Below are positions 1-9,659 of a stretch of DNA of 64,000 bases, one piece after another. The first letter of the stretch is position 1. Each line of letters begins with the position of its first letter. The DNA lies in the NCBI RefSeq assembly GCF_000986785.1, contig NZ_LAYY01000002.1:124001-188000 (forward strand), written 5' to 3'. The position numbers and the translations under genes are program-made. Below the pieces are notes generated by a model. The model saw only the letters and a program-made list of their open reading frames with translations. It had not been told where the DNA came from and searched no databases. The stretch is from Mesobacillus campisalis. GTDB lineage: Bacteria > Bacillota > Bacilli > Bacillales > Cytobacillaceae.

Positions 1-226
1 GAAACCTGGCAAAAAGCAAAAGCTTCTCCTCATACTCTTCTAGCATCGCTTCTGTCCTTTTTATATTGTCATAGACGGCCTGGCGGCTGACCTCATATTC
101 CTCGGCAATTTCCCCGAGGGAATAGTCGTCCAGATAATAAAGCGACATATAGCTTTGCTGCTTGGGAGTTAACAAGGCTTGATAAAAATCATAAAGATAG
201 TTGATCCGGGTTGTTTTCTCAAGCAT
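1..226 (-). CDS. ylxM: YlxM, putative DNA-binding SRP-associated protein (3' end outside window)
   Basis: The reading frame encodes a helix-turn-helix protein of the UPF0122/YlxM family and runs off the left edge after about 75 codons. The visible residues include [16 protein letters not shown] at the N-terminus and an HTH segment with [20 protein letters not shown], which resembles the region-4 HTH of sigma factors. In Bacillus and Streptococcus relatives ylxM precedes ffh and is linked to the signal recognition particle pathway. It follows ftsY (the SRP receptor) here, which fits that role. Start: the ATG at 226 has a run of six G residues 6 nt upstream. The ATG at 232 abuts that run and is less likely. 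The final residues and ffh are outside the window. Confidence 0.9.
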   Translation of the reverse strand, partial: MLEKTTRINYLYDFYQALLTPKQQSYMSLYYLDDYSLGEIAEEYEVSRQAVYDNIKRTEAMLEEYEEKLLLFARF

Positions 227-268
227 CTTCATCCCCCCATGTTAAGTGAAAAACCTTTACATACAAAC

Positions 269-297
269 AGTGTACACAGGCGGGCATTCCCTGTCAA
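269..297 (-). promoter_or_regulatory. Sigma-A promoter for ylxM (and probably ffh)
   Basis: On the minus strand there is a perfect -35 box TTGACA (292-297), a 17-bp spacer and a -10 box TACACT (269-274), about 40 bp ahead of the ylxM start. It lies after the putative ftsY terminator, so ylxM-ffh can be transcribed independently of smc-ftsY. Assigned by consensus match only. Confidence 0.75.
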
Positions 298-342
298 GGT
301 GTGAACAGGGTTTCCGCCCGTTCTATACAGGCCGCAGGGGGC

Positions 343-387
343 AAAAAAAGGGGATAGCCCAAGGCTCCGCCTGAGCGATCCTTCCCC
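343..387 (-). terminator. Probable terminator after ftsY
   Basis: Just after the ftsY stop, minus-strand RNA can pair GGGGA (383-387) with TCCCC (350-354) around a G+C-rich inner hairpin (AGGC/GCCT). Seven U residues (343-349) follow. The long internal loop makes this less certain than the other terminators in the window. Confidence 0.5.
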
Positions 388-390
388 TGT

Positions 391-1377
391 CTATTCAGCT
401 TCTTCAACCAGATCGGCAAATAGGCCGTAAACATACTTCTCGGCATCGAACTCCTGGAGGTCATCCATCTTTTCACCAAGGCCGACAAACTTGACCGGGA
501 TATTAAGTTCATTGCGGATAGCAAGCACGATCCCGCCTTTTGCTGTCCCATCAAGCTTCGTCAGTACAATGCCGCTCACATTCGTCGCTTCCTTGAAGGT
601 TTTGGCCTGAATCAGGGCGTTTTGTCCAGTGGTCGCATCCAGCACTAGAAGCACTTCGTGCGGCGCACCTGGAACTTCCCGTTCAATGACCCTTTTAACT
701 TTTTCAAGCTCCTTCATCAAATTCACTTTATTCTGCAGACGGCCCGCTGTATCGCATAATAGAATGTCAACTCCGCGGGATTTTGCCGCCCTTACGGCAT
801 CATACATGACAGCCGCAGGGTCGGAGCCCTCGGCCTGCTTGATCACATCGACACCGACCCGGTCGCCCCATACCTCCAGCTGATCAATGGCACCTGCACG
901 GAACGTATCGCCGGCAGCAAGCAGGACGCTTTTGCCTTCCTGCTTGAATTTATGGGCAAGCTTGCCGATTGTGGTTGTTTTGCCAACTCCGTTCACACCG
1001 ACAAATAATATAACGGTCAGGCCTTCATTCTCGAGGTCCAGGGTGCTCTTTTCGTCACCGGCTCCTTCGTAGATATCAACAAGCTTTTCCGAAATAACAG
1101 CCTGGACCTCCCGAGGATCCTGGATGTTGCGGCGTTTCACTTCCTTTTTCAGTTCATCAATCAGCTCCATGACGGTTTCAAAGCCGACGTCTGCCCCGAT
1201 AAGGATTTCTTCGAGTTCTTCAAAGAATTCCTCGTCGACTTTCCGGTAGCGGGCAACAAGGTCATTCACCTTTCCGGAAAAATTGTCCCGTGTCTTCGTT
1301 AACCCATCCTTGAATTTTTCGCTGACTGTTTCTGTTTGTTTGGTAATCTTCTCTTTTAATTTTTTAAAAAAGCTCAC
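391..1377 (-). CDS. ftsY: FtsY, signal recognition particle receptor GTPase
   Basis: SRP receptor that docks ribosome-SRP complexes at the membrane for co-translational insertion. About 328 residues, close to the B. subtilis protein. It has a short basic amphipathic N-terminus (MSFFKKLKEKI), a helical N domain, and a G domain with P-loop GVNGVGKTTT near residue 127. Further on come DTFRAGA, DTAGR and TKLDGTAKGG. The acidic A domain of E. coli FtsY is absent, as is usual in Firmicutes. Start: a GTG at 1377 gives the family N-terminus; an in-frame GTG three codons upstream (1386) is the alternative. It lies 20 bp downstream of smc and is probably co-transcribed with rnc and smc. Confidence 0.97.
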   Translation of the reverse strand: MSFFKKLKEKITKQTETVSEKFKDGLTKTRDNFSGKVNDLVARYRKVDEEFFEELEEILIGADVGFETVMELIDELKKEVKRRNIQDPREVQAVISEKLVDIYEGAGDEKSTLDLENEGLTVILFVGVNGVGKTTTIGKLAHKFKQEGKSVLLAAGDTFRAGAIDQLEVWGDRVGVDVIKQAEGSDPAAVMYDAVRAAKSRGVDILLCDTAGRLQNKVNLMKELEKVKRVIEREVPGAPHEVLLVLDATTGQNALIQAKTFKEATNVSGIVLTKLDGTAKGGIVLAIRNELNIPVKFVGLGEKMDDLQEFDAEKYVYGLFADLVEEAE

Positions 1378-1397
1378 AAATCCCACTGCCTTTCAGT

Positions 1398-4300
1398 CTA
1401 TGATTTTACAAGCTCCTGTGTCTCCTCGAGCCTTACGGAAACGAGCTTGGAAACACCTGATTCCTGCATGGTCACCCCGTAAAGCACATCTGCTTCTTCC
1501 ATCGTGCCTTTCCGGTGGGTAATGACAATGAATTGGGTTTCCGAACTGTAGCGTTTCAAGTATTGGCTGAAGCGGTAGACATTCGCTTCATCAAGAGCCG
1601 CTTCAACTTCATCCAGGATACAGAACGGTACTGGACGCACCTTAAGGATTGAAAAGAGCAGGGCGATGGCGGTCAATGCCCGTTCCCCGCCGGAAAGCAG
1701 GCCCAGATGTTGCAGTTTCTTGCCTGGAGGCTGCGCTACCAGTTCTATGCCTGTGTTCAGAAGGTCGTCAGGCTGCGTGAGCCGCAAATCGGCCCTTCCA
1801 CCGCCGAAAAGTGACTGGAAGGTGGCTTCAAAATGAGAGCGTACTGCCCTGAACGTCTCGTCAAACCGCTTTTTCATTTCCGTATCCATCTCCGCAATAA
1901 TTTGGAACAAAGTATCTTTTGCTTCCTGAAGATCGCTTTTCTGTTCATGCAGGAACTCGTAGCGTTCGGATACACGCTCATACTCCTCAATGGCACCCAG
2001 GTTCACTGTTCCCAGCTCTTCAATCGCCAGCTTGATCAGCTTCACTTTTCTCCTGGCATCTTCTGCAGGCATGGTGAGCGGATACTGTTCCTTTGCTCCT
2101 TCATAGGATAATAGATATTCCTCCCGCAGGTGGGCAATCAGGTTGTCCAGTTCTACATCCAGGCGGTTCAGTTTCACTTCCTCATCCTTCAGCACTTCAG
2201 CCAGACCTTTATGAAGCCGGTGCAGTTCCTTTGTTTCAAGGTTAAGGTTATCAAGCTGCTCCTGCATCTTCAGGCGTTCATCGCGTTTTTGGGAGATCCG
2301 CTCCATTGTCCTGTTCTTATCTTCCAGTTTTTTGCGTGCCGCTTCCTCAAGCTGGCTTTCTCCCGAGGAGTCGGATGTCATTTCCGACGAAAGGAGGTCC
2401 AGGTCTTCCTTGGCCGTCTCCAGACGTTCCTGCTGCAGGGCCAATTCAGCGCTCGCACTTTCAAGCTTTTCATGTGCATAGGCCAGCTGTTCTTTGTTGG
2501 CCGCAAGTTCCACTTTCAATTCGCCTATTTCGGCAGCAAGTGTTTCTTTCGAGGTTAAATTGGTATTTTTGCGGTTGGTCAATTCTGCAATTTCCCTGTC
2601 CAGCTTTTCGAGTGCGGCCTGATACTTCTCTATCTTCTCGAGCAACTGGCTTTCCCGCTCTTTCAGCTTTACTTTTTCCTGATTGAACTGGCTCTGCTCG
2701 GAATCATAGACGGCCAGCCTGTCATTGATGTTCCGCTCTTCAATCTCAATTTCGCGCAGTTGCCCTTTAAGCGATTGCTCTTTCAGACGAAGCTCTTCTC
2801 CCTGTCTTCGCAGTAGTTCAAGGTCCGCCGTACCGGATTGCAGTTCCCCCTTCATGGTCTTGACCCTCACTTCAAGCTGGCGGGTCTTATCTTCCATTTC
2901 AGCTAGCTTTTGCTTCAGTTCATCCAGCTCGCCCTTTCGGCTAAGCAGGGCCGAAGCATTCTTCTTGGCCGCTCCCCCGGACATGGAGCCGCCCGGATTG
3001 ACAACATCTCCTTCGAGGGTAACAATCCGGCTTCGATATTGAAGGATTTTGGCGATTTCGTTGGCACCCTTCAGGTCCTTGGAGATAACTACATTCCCAA
3101 GAAGGTTATTGATGATTTGCTGATATTTTTCATCAAACCCGATCAGGCTGACAGCAGTCCCGACAAACGCTGGGTGGCCGCTGATAGCCTGAAGCAAGTG
3201 GGGAGAAACCGATTTGCCTTTTATGACGGATAGCGGCAAAAACGTCGCCCGTCCATAGGCATTCTGCTTGAGGTACTGAATCGCTGCCCGTCCAGTTTCC
3301 TCATTGGCCACGACAATATGCTGCATAGCTCCGCCAAGAGCCGTCTCCATTGCAAGCTCATATTTTTTCGGCACCTTGATCAGTTCTGCAACAGCGCCCT
3401 CTATGCCCTGAAGTTTTTTCCCCCTGGCTTTCAGGATTTCCTTTACCCCCTGGAAAAAGCCGGTGTACTCCTCTTCCATTTCTTCGAGCATTTCTTTCTT
3501 AGAACGGGCCTGCTGCAAATACTGATAGGCCTGGTACAAGGTTTTTTCCTGCTTTTCAAAGCTGGCTTCCAGCGCCTCCAGCCTTCTCTGGGCCTCAAGG
3601 TACTTTTGGACCTCTGCCTCCACTTCCTGGCGGGTGTGTGCAAGCCGCTTTTTCGCTTCAGCTTTTTTGCCGGCAATTTCATCGCGGCTTGCAAGGAATT
3701 TGTCATTCTCCGCATCAAGCCGCGAACTCCTCGAAGTCTGCTGGGCAAGCTGCTGGCCAATATAGGTAAGCTCATTTTTAGCGCTGGCCTGCTGGTTAAG
3801 TAGGTCGATATAATCGCTTTTCAGGGAATCGATTTTTTCTTCGATATCCTCGTTGTAGAGTTTCAGCTGCTGCTGGCGTTCCATAAGCCCGGCCGAAAGA
3901 CGGGCGGATTCTTTGCCAAGGAGGTCAACCGCCTGTTCCTGCTCGCTTTTAACCTTTTTAAGGAGGGAAATCCTTGCCGAGATTTCCTTTATGCTTTTCT
4001 CCAGCTGTCCTCTGTTAAGAGTGGCATTTTTCTTCCGCTCTTTTAGGACCTCTTTCCTTCCCTCAAGCTTTTCGAGCTCCTCACTGGCAAGCAGGAGGTC
4101 ATTTTGCATGCTGAGAATGGCTTCATCGGAAATCGCAATTCCCTTTCGAAGCTGATCAATGGCTGTCTCCTTCTCCTGGATGAGGGCTGCCATTTTCGTT
4201 TCCTCCGCCTTATGCGCCTCCAACTTTTGAGACATCCTTTCCCAGCTCCCATGAACCTCTTCGATTTCATGGGCAGTTAGCGCGACCTCAATCTTCTCGA

Positions 4301-4964
4301 GCTCAGCCTTTTTCTCCGTATAATCTTTCGCCATGGAAGCCTGGATTTTCAGCGGTTCCACCTGGCCCTCCAGTTCATGGAGGATATCAGCCACGCGGTT
4401 TAAATTTTCCTGCGTTTCAAACAGTTTCATTTCCGCTTTTTTCTTACGGGTTTTGTATTTCAGGACTCCAGCCGCTTCCTCAAAAATGGTCCTTCTGTCA
4501 TCAGGCTTGCTGTTAAGGATCTCCTCGACCTTCCCCTGGGAAATAATCGAAAAGGCTTCCCGTCCAAGGCCTGAATCCATAAAAAGGTCGACGATATCCT
4601 TCAGGCGGCATCCTTGCTTATTGATTAAATATTCGCTTTCTCCGGAGCGGTATACTCTTCTCGTAACGCTCACTTCATTGTAGTCAATTGGCAGGAACTG
4701 ATCCTCATTGTCGAGTGTAAGTGTTACCTCGGCAAAATTGAGCCGCTTTCTGGAATCGCTGCCTGCAAAAATGATGTCTTCCATCTTTGCCCCGCGCAGC
4801 GACTTTGCCGATTGTTCACCAAGCACCCAACGAATCGCATCGGTAATATTGCTCTTTCCGCTTCCATTTGGGCCCACTACGGCTGTTACACCCGGAACGA
4901 ATTCGACGTTAATTCGCTCGGCAAAGGATTTAAAGCCGACCACGTCTAAACGTTTTAAATACAC
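1398..4964 (-). CDS. smc: Smc, chromosome condensation ATPase
   Basis: Core subunit of the SMC-ScpAB condensin that loads near the origin and aligns the chromosome arms. 1188 residues, the usual full length. Walker A GPNGSGKSN lies at about residues 31-39. Two long coiled-coil arms rich in E, K, Q and L flank a hinge around residues 500-680, which contains glycine-rich GGSMSGGAAKK. The C-terminal head has the ABC signature LSGGERALTA and Walker B FCILDEVEAALD. Start is GTG at 4964, with GGGAG 9 nt upstream. It sits between rnc and ftsY, as in B. subtilis. No frameshift is seen. Confidence 0.98.
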   Translation of the reverse strand: MYLKRLDVVGFKSFAERINVEFVPGVTAVVGPNGSGKSNITDAIRWVLGEQSAKSLRGAKMEDIIFAGSDSRKRLNFAEVTLTLDNEDQFLPIDYNEVSVTRRVYRSGESEYLINKQGCRLKDIVDLFMDSGLGREAFSIISQGKVEEILNSKPDDRRTIFEEAAGVLKYKTRKKKAEMKLFETQENLNRVADILHELEGQVEPLKIQASMAKDYTEKKAELEKIEVALTAHEIEEVHGSWERMSQKLEAHKAEETKMAALIQEKETAIDQLRKGIAISDEAILSMQNDLLLASEELEKLEGRKEVLKERKKNATLNRGQLEKSIKEISARISLLKKVKSEQEQAVDLLGKESARLSAGLMERQQQLKLYNEDIEEKIDSLKSDYIDLLNQQASAKNELTYIGQQLAQQTSRSSRLDAENDKFLASRDEIAGKKAEAKKRLAHTRQEVEAEVQKYLEAQRRLEALEASFEKQEKTLYQAYQYLQQARSKKEMLEEMEEEYTGFFQGVKEILKARGKKLQGIEGAVAELIKVPKKYELAMETALGGAMQHIVVANEETGRAAIQYLKQNAYGRATFLPLSVIKGKSVSPHLLQAISGHPAFVGTAVSLIGFDEKYQQIINNLLGNVVISKDLKGANEIAKILQYRSRIVTLEGDVVNPGGSMSGGAAKKNASALLSRKGELDELKQKLAEMEDKTRQLEVRVKTMKGELQSGTADLELLRRQGEELRLKEQSLKGQLREIEIEERNINDRLAVYDSEQSQFNQEKVKLKERESQLLEKIEKYQAALEKLDREIAELTNRKNTNLTSKETLAAEIGELKVELAANKEQLAYAHEKLESASAELALQQERLETAKEDLDLLSSEMTSDSSGESQLEEAARKKLEDKNRTMERISQKRDERLKMQEQLDNLNLETKELHRLHKGLAEVLKDEEVKLNRLDVELDNLIAHLREEYLLSYEGAKEQYPLTMPAEDARRKVKLIKLAIEELGTVNLGAIEEYERVSERYEFLHEQKSDLQEAKDTLFQIIAEMDTEMKKRFDETFRAVRSHFEATFQSLFGGGRADLRLTQPDDLLNTGIELVAQPPGKKLQHLGLLSGGERALTAIALLFSILKVRPVPFCILDEVEAALDEANVYRFSQYLKRYSSETQFIVITHRKGTMEEADVLYGVTMQESGVSKLVSVRLEETQELVKS

Positions 4965-4985
4965 TCTAAAGCTCTCCCTTTCAAG

Positions 4986-5765
4986 TTAATCGTTGCTCTG
5001 GATGTCGTTTTGCTTCGAGATCGCTTCCATATGAGTTTTCAATTTTTCCAGTGCTTTCTGTGCCGCATGCTGTTCCGCTTCCTTTTTGGACCGGCCTTTT
5101 CCAGTCCCAAGCTCTTCCCCGTTCAATGTGACGCGGGACTCGAATTCCCGGCTGTGTGCCGGTCCGGTTTCAGCCAGGATCTTATACTGCAGTGTACCGG
5201 CCGCATCGCGCTGCACTAGTTCCTGCAGCTGGCTCTTGAAATCCATCACATGCGAAAAAGCACCTGCATCAATCTTCGGAAACACGATTTTTTCTAAAAA
5301 TGCCAGGACAGTGTCGATTCCCTTATCCAGATATAACGCCCCGATGAAAGCCTCGAACACATCGGCAAGCAAAGCAGGCCTTGTGCGCCCGCCAGTCATT
5401 TCCTCGCCCTTTCCAAGCAGGACAACTTCGCCAAAGTTCAACTGATTGGCAAATGCCACAAGGGACGGTTCACAGACGACCGCTGCTCTTAATTTGGTTA
5501 GTTCCCCTTCACTCATCATGGGATATTTTTTATATAAAAACTGGGAAACAGTCAATTCTAGAACAGCGTCTCCAAGGAATTCAAGCCTTTCATTGTCCTC
5601 ATAGGGCTTCCGTCGATGCTCATTCACATAGGATGAATGGGTAAAAGCCTGTTTAAGCAGTTTATCGTTTTCAAATTGAATTCCGATCCTTGTCTGGAAC
5701 TCTTTGAATTTCTGATCCTTCGCGCGGTTTACTTTCCTATCTTTGTCCTTACTGAAATTGCGCAT
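4986..5765 (-). CDS. rnc: Ribonuclease III
   Basis: Double-strand-specific endoribonuclease for rRNA processing and degradation of structured or antisense RNA. 259 residues. The catalytic signature [12 protein letters not shown] lies at residues 59-70, with further acidic metal ligands in the [13 protein letters not shown] segment. The C-terminal dsRNA-binding domain covers about residues 180-250 ([14 protein letters not shown]). ATG at 5765 is preceded by AAGGTGG. It is separated from acpP by about 180 bp and leads the rnc-smc-ftsY group. B. subtilis needs this enzyme to silence prophage toxins; whether that applies here is unknown. Confidence 0.97.
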   Translation of the reverse strand: MRNFSKDKDRKVNRAKDQKFKEFQTRIGIQFENDKLLKQAFTHSSYVNEHRRKPYEDNERLEFLGDAVLELTVSQFLYKKYPMMSEGELTKLRAAVVCEPSLVAFANQLNFGEVVLLGKGEEMTGGRTRPALLADVFEAFIGALYLDKGIDTVLAFLEKIVFPKIDAGAFSHVMDFKSQLQELVQRDAAGTLQYKILAETGPAHSREFESRVTLNGEELGTGKGRSKKEAEQHAAQKALEKLKTHMEAISKQNDIQSND

Positions 5766-5905
5766 CCTAATTCCACCTTGCTCAAAATTTACACACTATC
5801 TCTAGTTTACAAAAAAGAAGCAGGAAAAGGCAAAAAAACGCCGATTTTTTCTTGTTAAAAATAACCGGCGCGTCTGCCCATTGAAATCTTTCCCACACAC
5901 AGAAG

Positions 5906-5931
5906 AAAGCCCCGTTAAATAACGGAGCTTT
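5906..5931 (-). terminator. Terminator after acpP
   Basis: Hairpin with arms at 5906-5916 and 5921-5931 (GCTCCGTT/AACGGGGC on the minus strand, extended by A-T pairs) and loop ATTT, 18 bp past the acpP stop. The following U-tract is short (TTTCTTC), so termination may be partial and allow read-through into rnc. Confidence 0.6.
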
Positions 5932-5948
5932 TAGAGCAAATCCACAGT

Positions 5949-6182
5949 TTACATTTTGCCATTTATGTAATTAACAGCGTCACCAACTGTCGCGATTTTC
6001 TCAGCGTCATCGTCAGAGATCTCCATGTCGAACTCGTCTTCCAGTTCCATAACCAGTTCAACGACATCAAGGGAATCCGCACCTAAGTCATCCTTGAAGG
6101 ATGCTTCAAGAGTCACTTGATTCTCATCTACTCCCAAACGGTCCACAATGATTTTAGTTACACGTTCTAAAACTTCTGCCAT
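5949..6182 (-). CDS. acpP: Acyl carrier protein
   Basis: Small acidic carrier that holds growing fatty acyl chains on a 4'-phosphopantetheine arm. 77 residues. The attachment serine is Ser37 in [12 protein letters not shown]. Strong SD GGGGAGGTG precedes ATG at 6182. It is the last gene of fapR-plsX-fabD-fabG-acpP and so falls under FapR control. A terminator-like hairpin follows. Confidence 0.98.
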   Translation of the reverse strand: MAEVLERVTKIIVDRLGVDENQVTLEASFKDDLGADSLDVVELVMELEDEFDMEISDDDAEKIATVGDAVNYINGKM

Positions 6183-6243
6183 GCTTGTTCACCTCCCCTC
6201 AAGCCATTATAGATGAAACAAAATAAATAATAAAGACCTGACG

Positions 6244-6987
6244 TTACATTACCATGCCCCCATCCACATGCAGGGTTTGTCCTGTCATGTAGCGGCTGTC
6301 TTCAGACGCGAGGAAAACGACGGTCCTTGCGATGTCAATCGGCTCTCCAAGGCGGGCGAGCGGGATTTGCTTAAGCATTTCGTTCTTTGTTTCTTCGTTG
6401 AGCTTATCGGTCATGTCGGTCGTAATGAAGCCTGGGGCAACCGCATTGACGGTAATCCCCCTTGATGCGAGTTCCTTGGCTGTGGTTTTCGTCAAGCCGA
6501 TGACTCCGGATTTTGCGGCGACATAGTTGGCCTGGCCCGCGTTGCCGCTTACTCCGACAATGGAGCTCATATTGATGATCCGTCCGCTCCGCTGCTTCAT
6601 CATTTGCCTTGTTACAGCCTTTGTACAGAGGAACACACCTTTAAGATTGATGTTGATGACTTCATCCCAATCGGATTCTTTCATTCTCATCAATAGGTTA
6701 TCCTTAGTTATTCCCGCATTATTCACAAGAATGTCAAGCCGGCCAAAGGCTTCAATCGTTTGTTTGACCATCCCTTCAACGGAATCGGCATCCGAAACAT
6801 CAGCCTGGATGACTACGGCTTCCCTGCCCAATGAGCGGATTTCCTCTGCTACAGCAGCCGCCTTTGCTTCACTGCCAGCATAATTGACAGCCACATTGGC
6901 TCCTTCTCTTGCCAGTTCAAGAGCGACTTCCCGCCCAATCCCGCGGGAAGCACCCGTGACCAGGGCAACTTTTCCTTCAAGTTTCAA
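6244..6987 (-). CDS. fabG: FabG, 3-oxoacyl-[ACP] reductase
   Basis: NADPH-dependent reductase for the first reduction of fatty-acid elongation. 247 residues of the short-chain dehydrogenase fold. Visible motifs are nucleotide-binding TGASRGIG at residues 11-18, NNAGIT near 90, catalytic serine in NMSSIVG, and YVAAK with the catalytic Tyr and Lys. The C-terminus [14 protein letters not shown] is typical. The start is TTG at 6987, preceded by GGAGGAG, 1 bp from the fabD stop, so translation is likely coupled. Confidence 0.97.
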   Translation of the reverse strand: MKLEGKVALVTGASRGIGREVALELAREGANVAVNYAGSEAKAAAVAEEIRSLGREAVVIQADVSDADSVEGMVKQTIEAFGRLDILVNNAGITKDNLLMRMKESDWDEVININLKGVFLCTKAVTRQMMKQRSGRIINMSSIVGVSGNAGQANYVAAKSGVIGLTKTTAKELASRGITVNAVAPGFITTDMTDKLNEETKNEMLKQIPLARLGEPIDIARTVVFLASEDSRYMTGQTLHVDGGMVM

Positions 6988-7932
6988 TTAATTCTCCTCC
7001 TTTAAAGCCGACACCGCAGCCTCAAAGCTTTGCTGGTCGAAAACAGGATAGGCTTTTGCGGAACGGTCAATTTTTTTCACAAGTCCTGAAAGCACTTTTC
7101 CAGGGCCAAACTCAATGAAAGTGTCCACTCCCAATTCAAGCATCTTTTTAACACTGTCTTCCCAAAGTACGGGTGAGTACAGCTGTTCAATCAGTTTTCC
7201 TTTAATCTCGCCTGCATCCTGCATCGGTTCCGCAGAAACATTGGCAATGACCGGAACCTTCGCTTCGCTGATGTGGATGTTGTCAAGAACCTTGGCAAAT
7301 TCACCGGCAGCCGGCTTCATCAGCTCAGAATGGAATGGTCCGCTCACATTGAGCGGAAGAACACGCTTGGCACCAGCCTCTTTTGCTTTTAGCGAAGCTT
7401 CCTCCACCCCTTGCCTTGAACCGGAAATGACAATCTGCCCGGGGCAGTTCAAATTGGCAAGCTGAACAGGATTCCCTCCTGCCGAGACTGTCTCGCACAC
7501 ATCCGCTAAAGGCCCACGTTCCATGCCAAGTACCGCTGCCATTGTCCCAAGACCATTCGGGACTGCCTGCTCCATTAGTTCTCCGCGTCTGCGGACTGCA
7601 TGGACTCCATCCTCAAAAGAAAAGGCTCCTGCGGCCACAAGGGCAGAATATTCACCCAGGCTGTGCCCTGCAACATAATCTGGCTCAATACCGGACTGCT
7701 TGAAATGCTCAAGGATGGCGATGCTCGCGGTCAATAACGCCGGCTGGGCATTTACAGTCAGCGTAAGCTTTTCCTGCGGCCCTTCAAAAATAACAGAGCT
7801 TAGCTTCTCCTTTAACACTTCATCAGCTTTGTTGAACAATTCCTTTACGGCCTCGTTGGCCTCGGCAAGCTCTTTTCCCATTCCCGCTTGCTGCGAACCT
7901 TGTCCGGGAAACAGAAATGCAATCTTTCCCAT
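6988..7932 (-). CDS. fabD: FabD, malonyl-CoA:ACP transacylase
   Basis: Transfers malonyl from CoA to acyl carrier protein, supplying the elongation cycle. About 314 residues. N-terminal FPGQGSQ, the nucleophile elbow GHSLGE (Ser near residue 91), the arginine of the QxxR region, and the histidine in GPFHSELM are all present. Start: ATG at 7932 has GGGGG 6 nt upstream. The ATG two codons earlier (7938) directly abuts the SD. It lies 17 bp downstream of plsX within the FapR-controlled operon. Confidence 0.97.
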   Translation of the reverse strand: MGKIAFLFPGQGSQQAGMGKELAEANEAVKELFNKADEVLKEKLSSVIFEGPQEKLTLTVNAQPALLTASIAILEHFKQSGIEPDYVAGHSLGEYSALVAAGAFSFEDGVHAVRRRGELMEQAVPNGLGTMAAVLGMERGPLADVCETVSAGGNPVQLANLNCPGQIVISGSRQGVEEASLKAKEAGAKRVLPLNVSGPFHSELMKPAAGEFAKVLDNIHISEAKVPVIANVSAEPMQDAGEIKGKLIEQLYSPVLWEDSVKKMLELGVDTFIEFGPGKVLSGLVKKIDRSAKAYPVFDQQSFEAAVSALKEEN

Positions 7933-7949
7933 CTTCATCCCCCTATCAT

Positions 7950-8945
7950 TTACTGGCTTATCTGAACTTCTTCAATTGCTTTTTTAATGGTGCCCGAAAC
8001 GTCATTGGCCGCCATTTCCCTTGCCTGCCGAATGGCATTGTAAATGGCATTGCTCTCAGATGAGCCATGAGCTTTGATGACTGGTGCCTTTAAGCCAAAA
8101 AGACCCGCGCCTCCATATTCGGAATAGTCCATTTTATTCTTCAGGACTTTCAAGTCAGGCTTCAGGACGGCAGCAGCAAGCTTGCTTTTCACGCTTGACG
8201 TCAAAGCGGACTTTAACATGTTGAAAACAGACATCGCGGTCCCTTCAATCGTTTTTAGGACCATGTTTCCTGTAAAGCCGTCTGTGACTACGACATCGGC
8301 AACGCCGTCGAGCAAATCTCTTGCTTCCACATTGCCGATAAAATTGATATCCGCCTCTTTCAGCAGGGCATACGCGCTTTTGGTAAGCTCATTTCCCTTT
8401 TTCTCCTCTGTGCCAATATTGAGGAGTCCCACTCTAGGGTTTTTGATTCCGCGTGCTTTTTCACTGTAGATGGAGCCCATCACAGCGTACTGCAGCAAAT
8501 GTTCAGGCTTGGCATCGGCATTGGCGCCTACATCGAGCAGGAGGAAGCCTTCTCCGCCGATGGTAGGGAGGGTCGGGGCAAGCGCGGGACGCTCAATCCC
8601 CTCAATCCTTCCGACAACAAACAGACCCGCCGCCATGAGGGCACCGGTATTCCCGGCCGATATGCAGGCATCCGCTTTCCCTTCTGTCACCTGCCTGGCT
8701 GCAAGCACCATCGAGGCGTCTTTCTTGCGTCGAACGGCACGGACTGGTTCGTCTGTTGCCAAAATCACTTCTTCGGTATGAAGGACTTCAATTCTTTCCG
8801 AAGGAACGAGATGCTCCTTGATTTTGTTTTCATCCCCAACAAGGATAATATGTACATCATTAAATGCCTGGACGGCCTTCATCGCACCAAGGACAATTTC
8901 CTTTGGTGCATTATCGCCGCCCATTGCATCGATAGCCAATTTCAT
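7950..8945 (-). CDS. plsX: PlsX, phosphate acyltransferase
   Basis: Makes acyl-phosphate from acyl-ACP, the donor used by PlsY to start phospholipid synthesis. 331 residues. It begins [16 protein letters not shown], the family signature, with the conserved [12 protein letters not shown] and DVGANAD segments in the first half. It is a peripheral membrane enzyme. It sits between fapR and fabD in the usual fap operon order, with a 14-bp gap to fapR. Confidence 0.97.
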   Translation of the reverse strand: MKLAIDAMGGDNAPKEIVLGAMKAVQAFNDVHIILVGDENKIKEHLVPSERIEVLHTEEVILATDEPVRAVRRKKDASMVLAARQVTEGKADACISAGNTGALMAAGLFVVGRIEGIERPALAPTLPTIGGEGFLLLDVGANADAKPEHLLQYAVMGSIYSEKARGIKNPRVGLLNIGTEEKKGNELTKSAYALLKEADINFIGNVEARDLLDGVADVVVTDGFTGNMVLKTIEGTAMSVFNMLKSALTSSVKSKLAAAVLKPDLKVLKNKMDYSEYGGAGLFGLKAPVIKAHGSSESNAIYNAIRQAREMAANDVSGTIKKAIEEVQISQ

Positions 8946-8959
8946 ATGTTGTCCATCCT

Positions 8960-9529
8960 TTAGTTCGTTTTTTGTGATCGGTACATCTCGAACTCGCCTT
9001 TGAACACAAGCTCATTGTTCACATAGCTGTATACGTCCACAAAGGTCCTGCCCGTCTTTTCATCAATCCGGGTTACTTTCGCCTTGGCGATGACCCGCTC
9101 ATTTTCCATTACGGACCGGGTAAACTGGATATGGGCTTTTGCTGTGAGGGCCAGCTCATCGTTGATGACAGCGACGGCAAGGGAATTGGCCTGGGCAAAA
9201 AGGTGGTGTCCCCGGGCAATCTGGTTTCTTGTGAATACATGCTCTTTGTTAACATCCAGAATGGAAATGGCTTTTTTATCAAGCTCAATATCAATGATCT
9301 CCCCGATTACATCTTCAAGCGGAAGGGAACGGACTTCATCTTCGAACCGTTTTTCGGCCACGTGTTTTATTCTTTCCCGCAGTTCGGGAATCGATAACTC
9401 CAAGCGGTCAAGCCTGATGGTCTGGATGCTGACTGCAAACTTCTCAGCCAGTTCTTCATCCGTCACAAACGGGTTTTCCTCTATAGTTTCCACCAGCATC
9501 TGCTGCCGGTCGCGCTTATTTCGTCTCAT
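8960..9529 (-). CDS. fapR: FapR, malonyl-CoA-responsive repressor of lipid synthesis
   Basis: Global repressor of fatty-acid and phospholipid genes, released from DNA by malonyl-CoA. 189 residues from [10 protein letters not shown], matching the B. subtilis start and length. The N-terminal HTH includes [20 protein letters not shown], and the C-terminal hotdog domain contains [18 protein letters not shown]. The open frame extends much further upstream (to 9892), but that part runs back into recG on the same strand and resembles nothing in FapR. An ATG two codons upstream (9535) is an alternative with a better-spaced SD. An intact FapR operator lies in its own promoter. Confidence 0.96.
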   Translation of the reverse strand: MRRNKRDRQQMLVETIEENPFVTDEELAEKFAVSIQTIRLDRLELSIPELRERIKHVAEKRFEDEVRSLPLEDVIGEIIDIELDKKAISILDVNKEHVFTRNQIARGHHLFAQANSLAVAVINDELALTAKAHIQFTRSVMENERVIAKAKVTRIDEKTGRTFVDVYSYVNNELVFKGEFEMYRSQKTN

Positions 9530-9550
9530 CGACATTACACCATCCGCACT

Positions 9551-9569
9551 ATTATGACTAGGTACTAAT
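9551..9569 (-). promoter_or_regulatory. FapR operator
   Basis: The minus strand reads ATTAGTACCTAGTCATAAT, matching the published Bacillus FapR operator consensus except for one base (I recall ATTAGTACCTAGTCTTAAT). It lies immediately downstream of the -10 box of the fapR promoter and covers the expected start of transcription, so FapR should repress the whole fapR-plsX-fabD-fabG-acpP operon, including itself. Confidence 0.92.
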
Positions 9570-9572
9570 AGT

Positions 9573-9601
9573 AATATATTAAAAAAATAGGCAGATTGCA
9601 A
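9573..9601 (-). promoter_or_regulatory. Sigma-A promoter of the fapR-plsX-fab operon
   Basis: On the minus strand, -35 TTGCAA (9596-9601), a 17-bp T-rich spacer and -10 TATATT (9573-9578). It lies between the recG stop and fapR, with the FapR operator directly downstream. Consensus match only. Confidence 0.75.
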
Positions 9602-9659
9602 GAAGAAATATGGCAACAAGCCATTCTTCCCGGTACTGCCCAATGTCTCGAATAACCGT

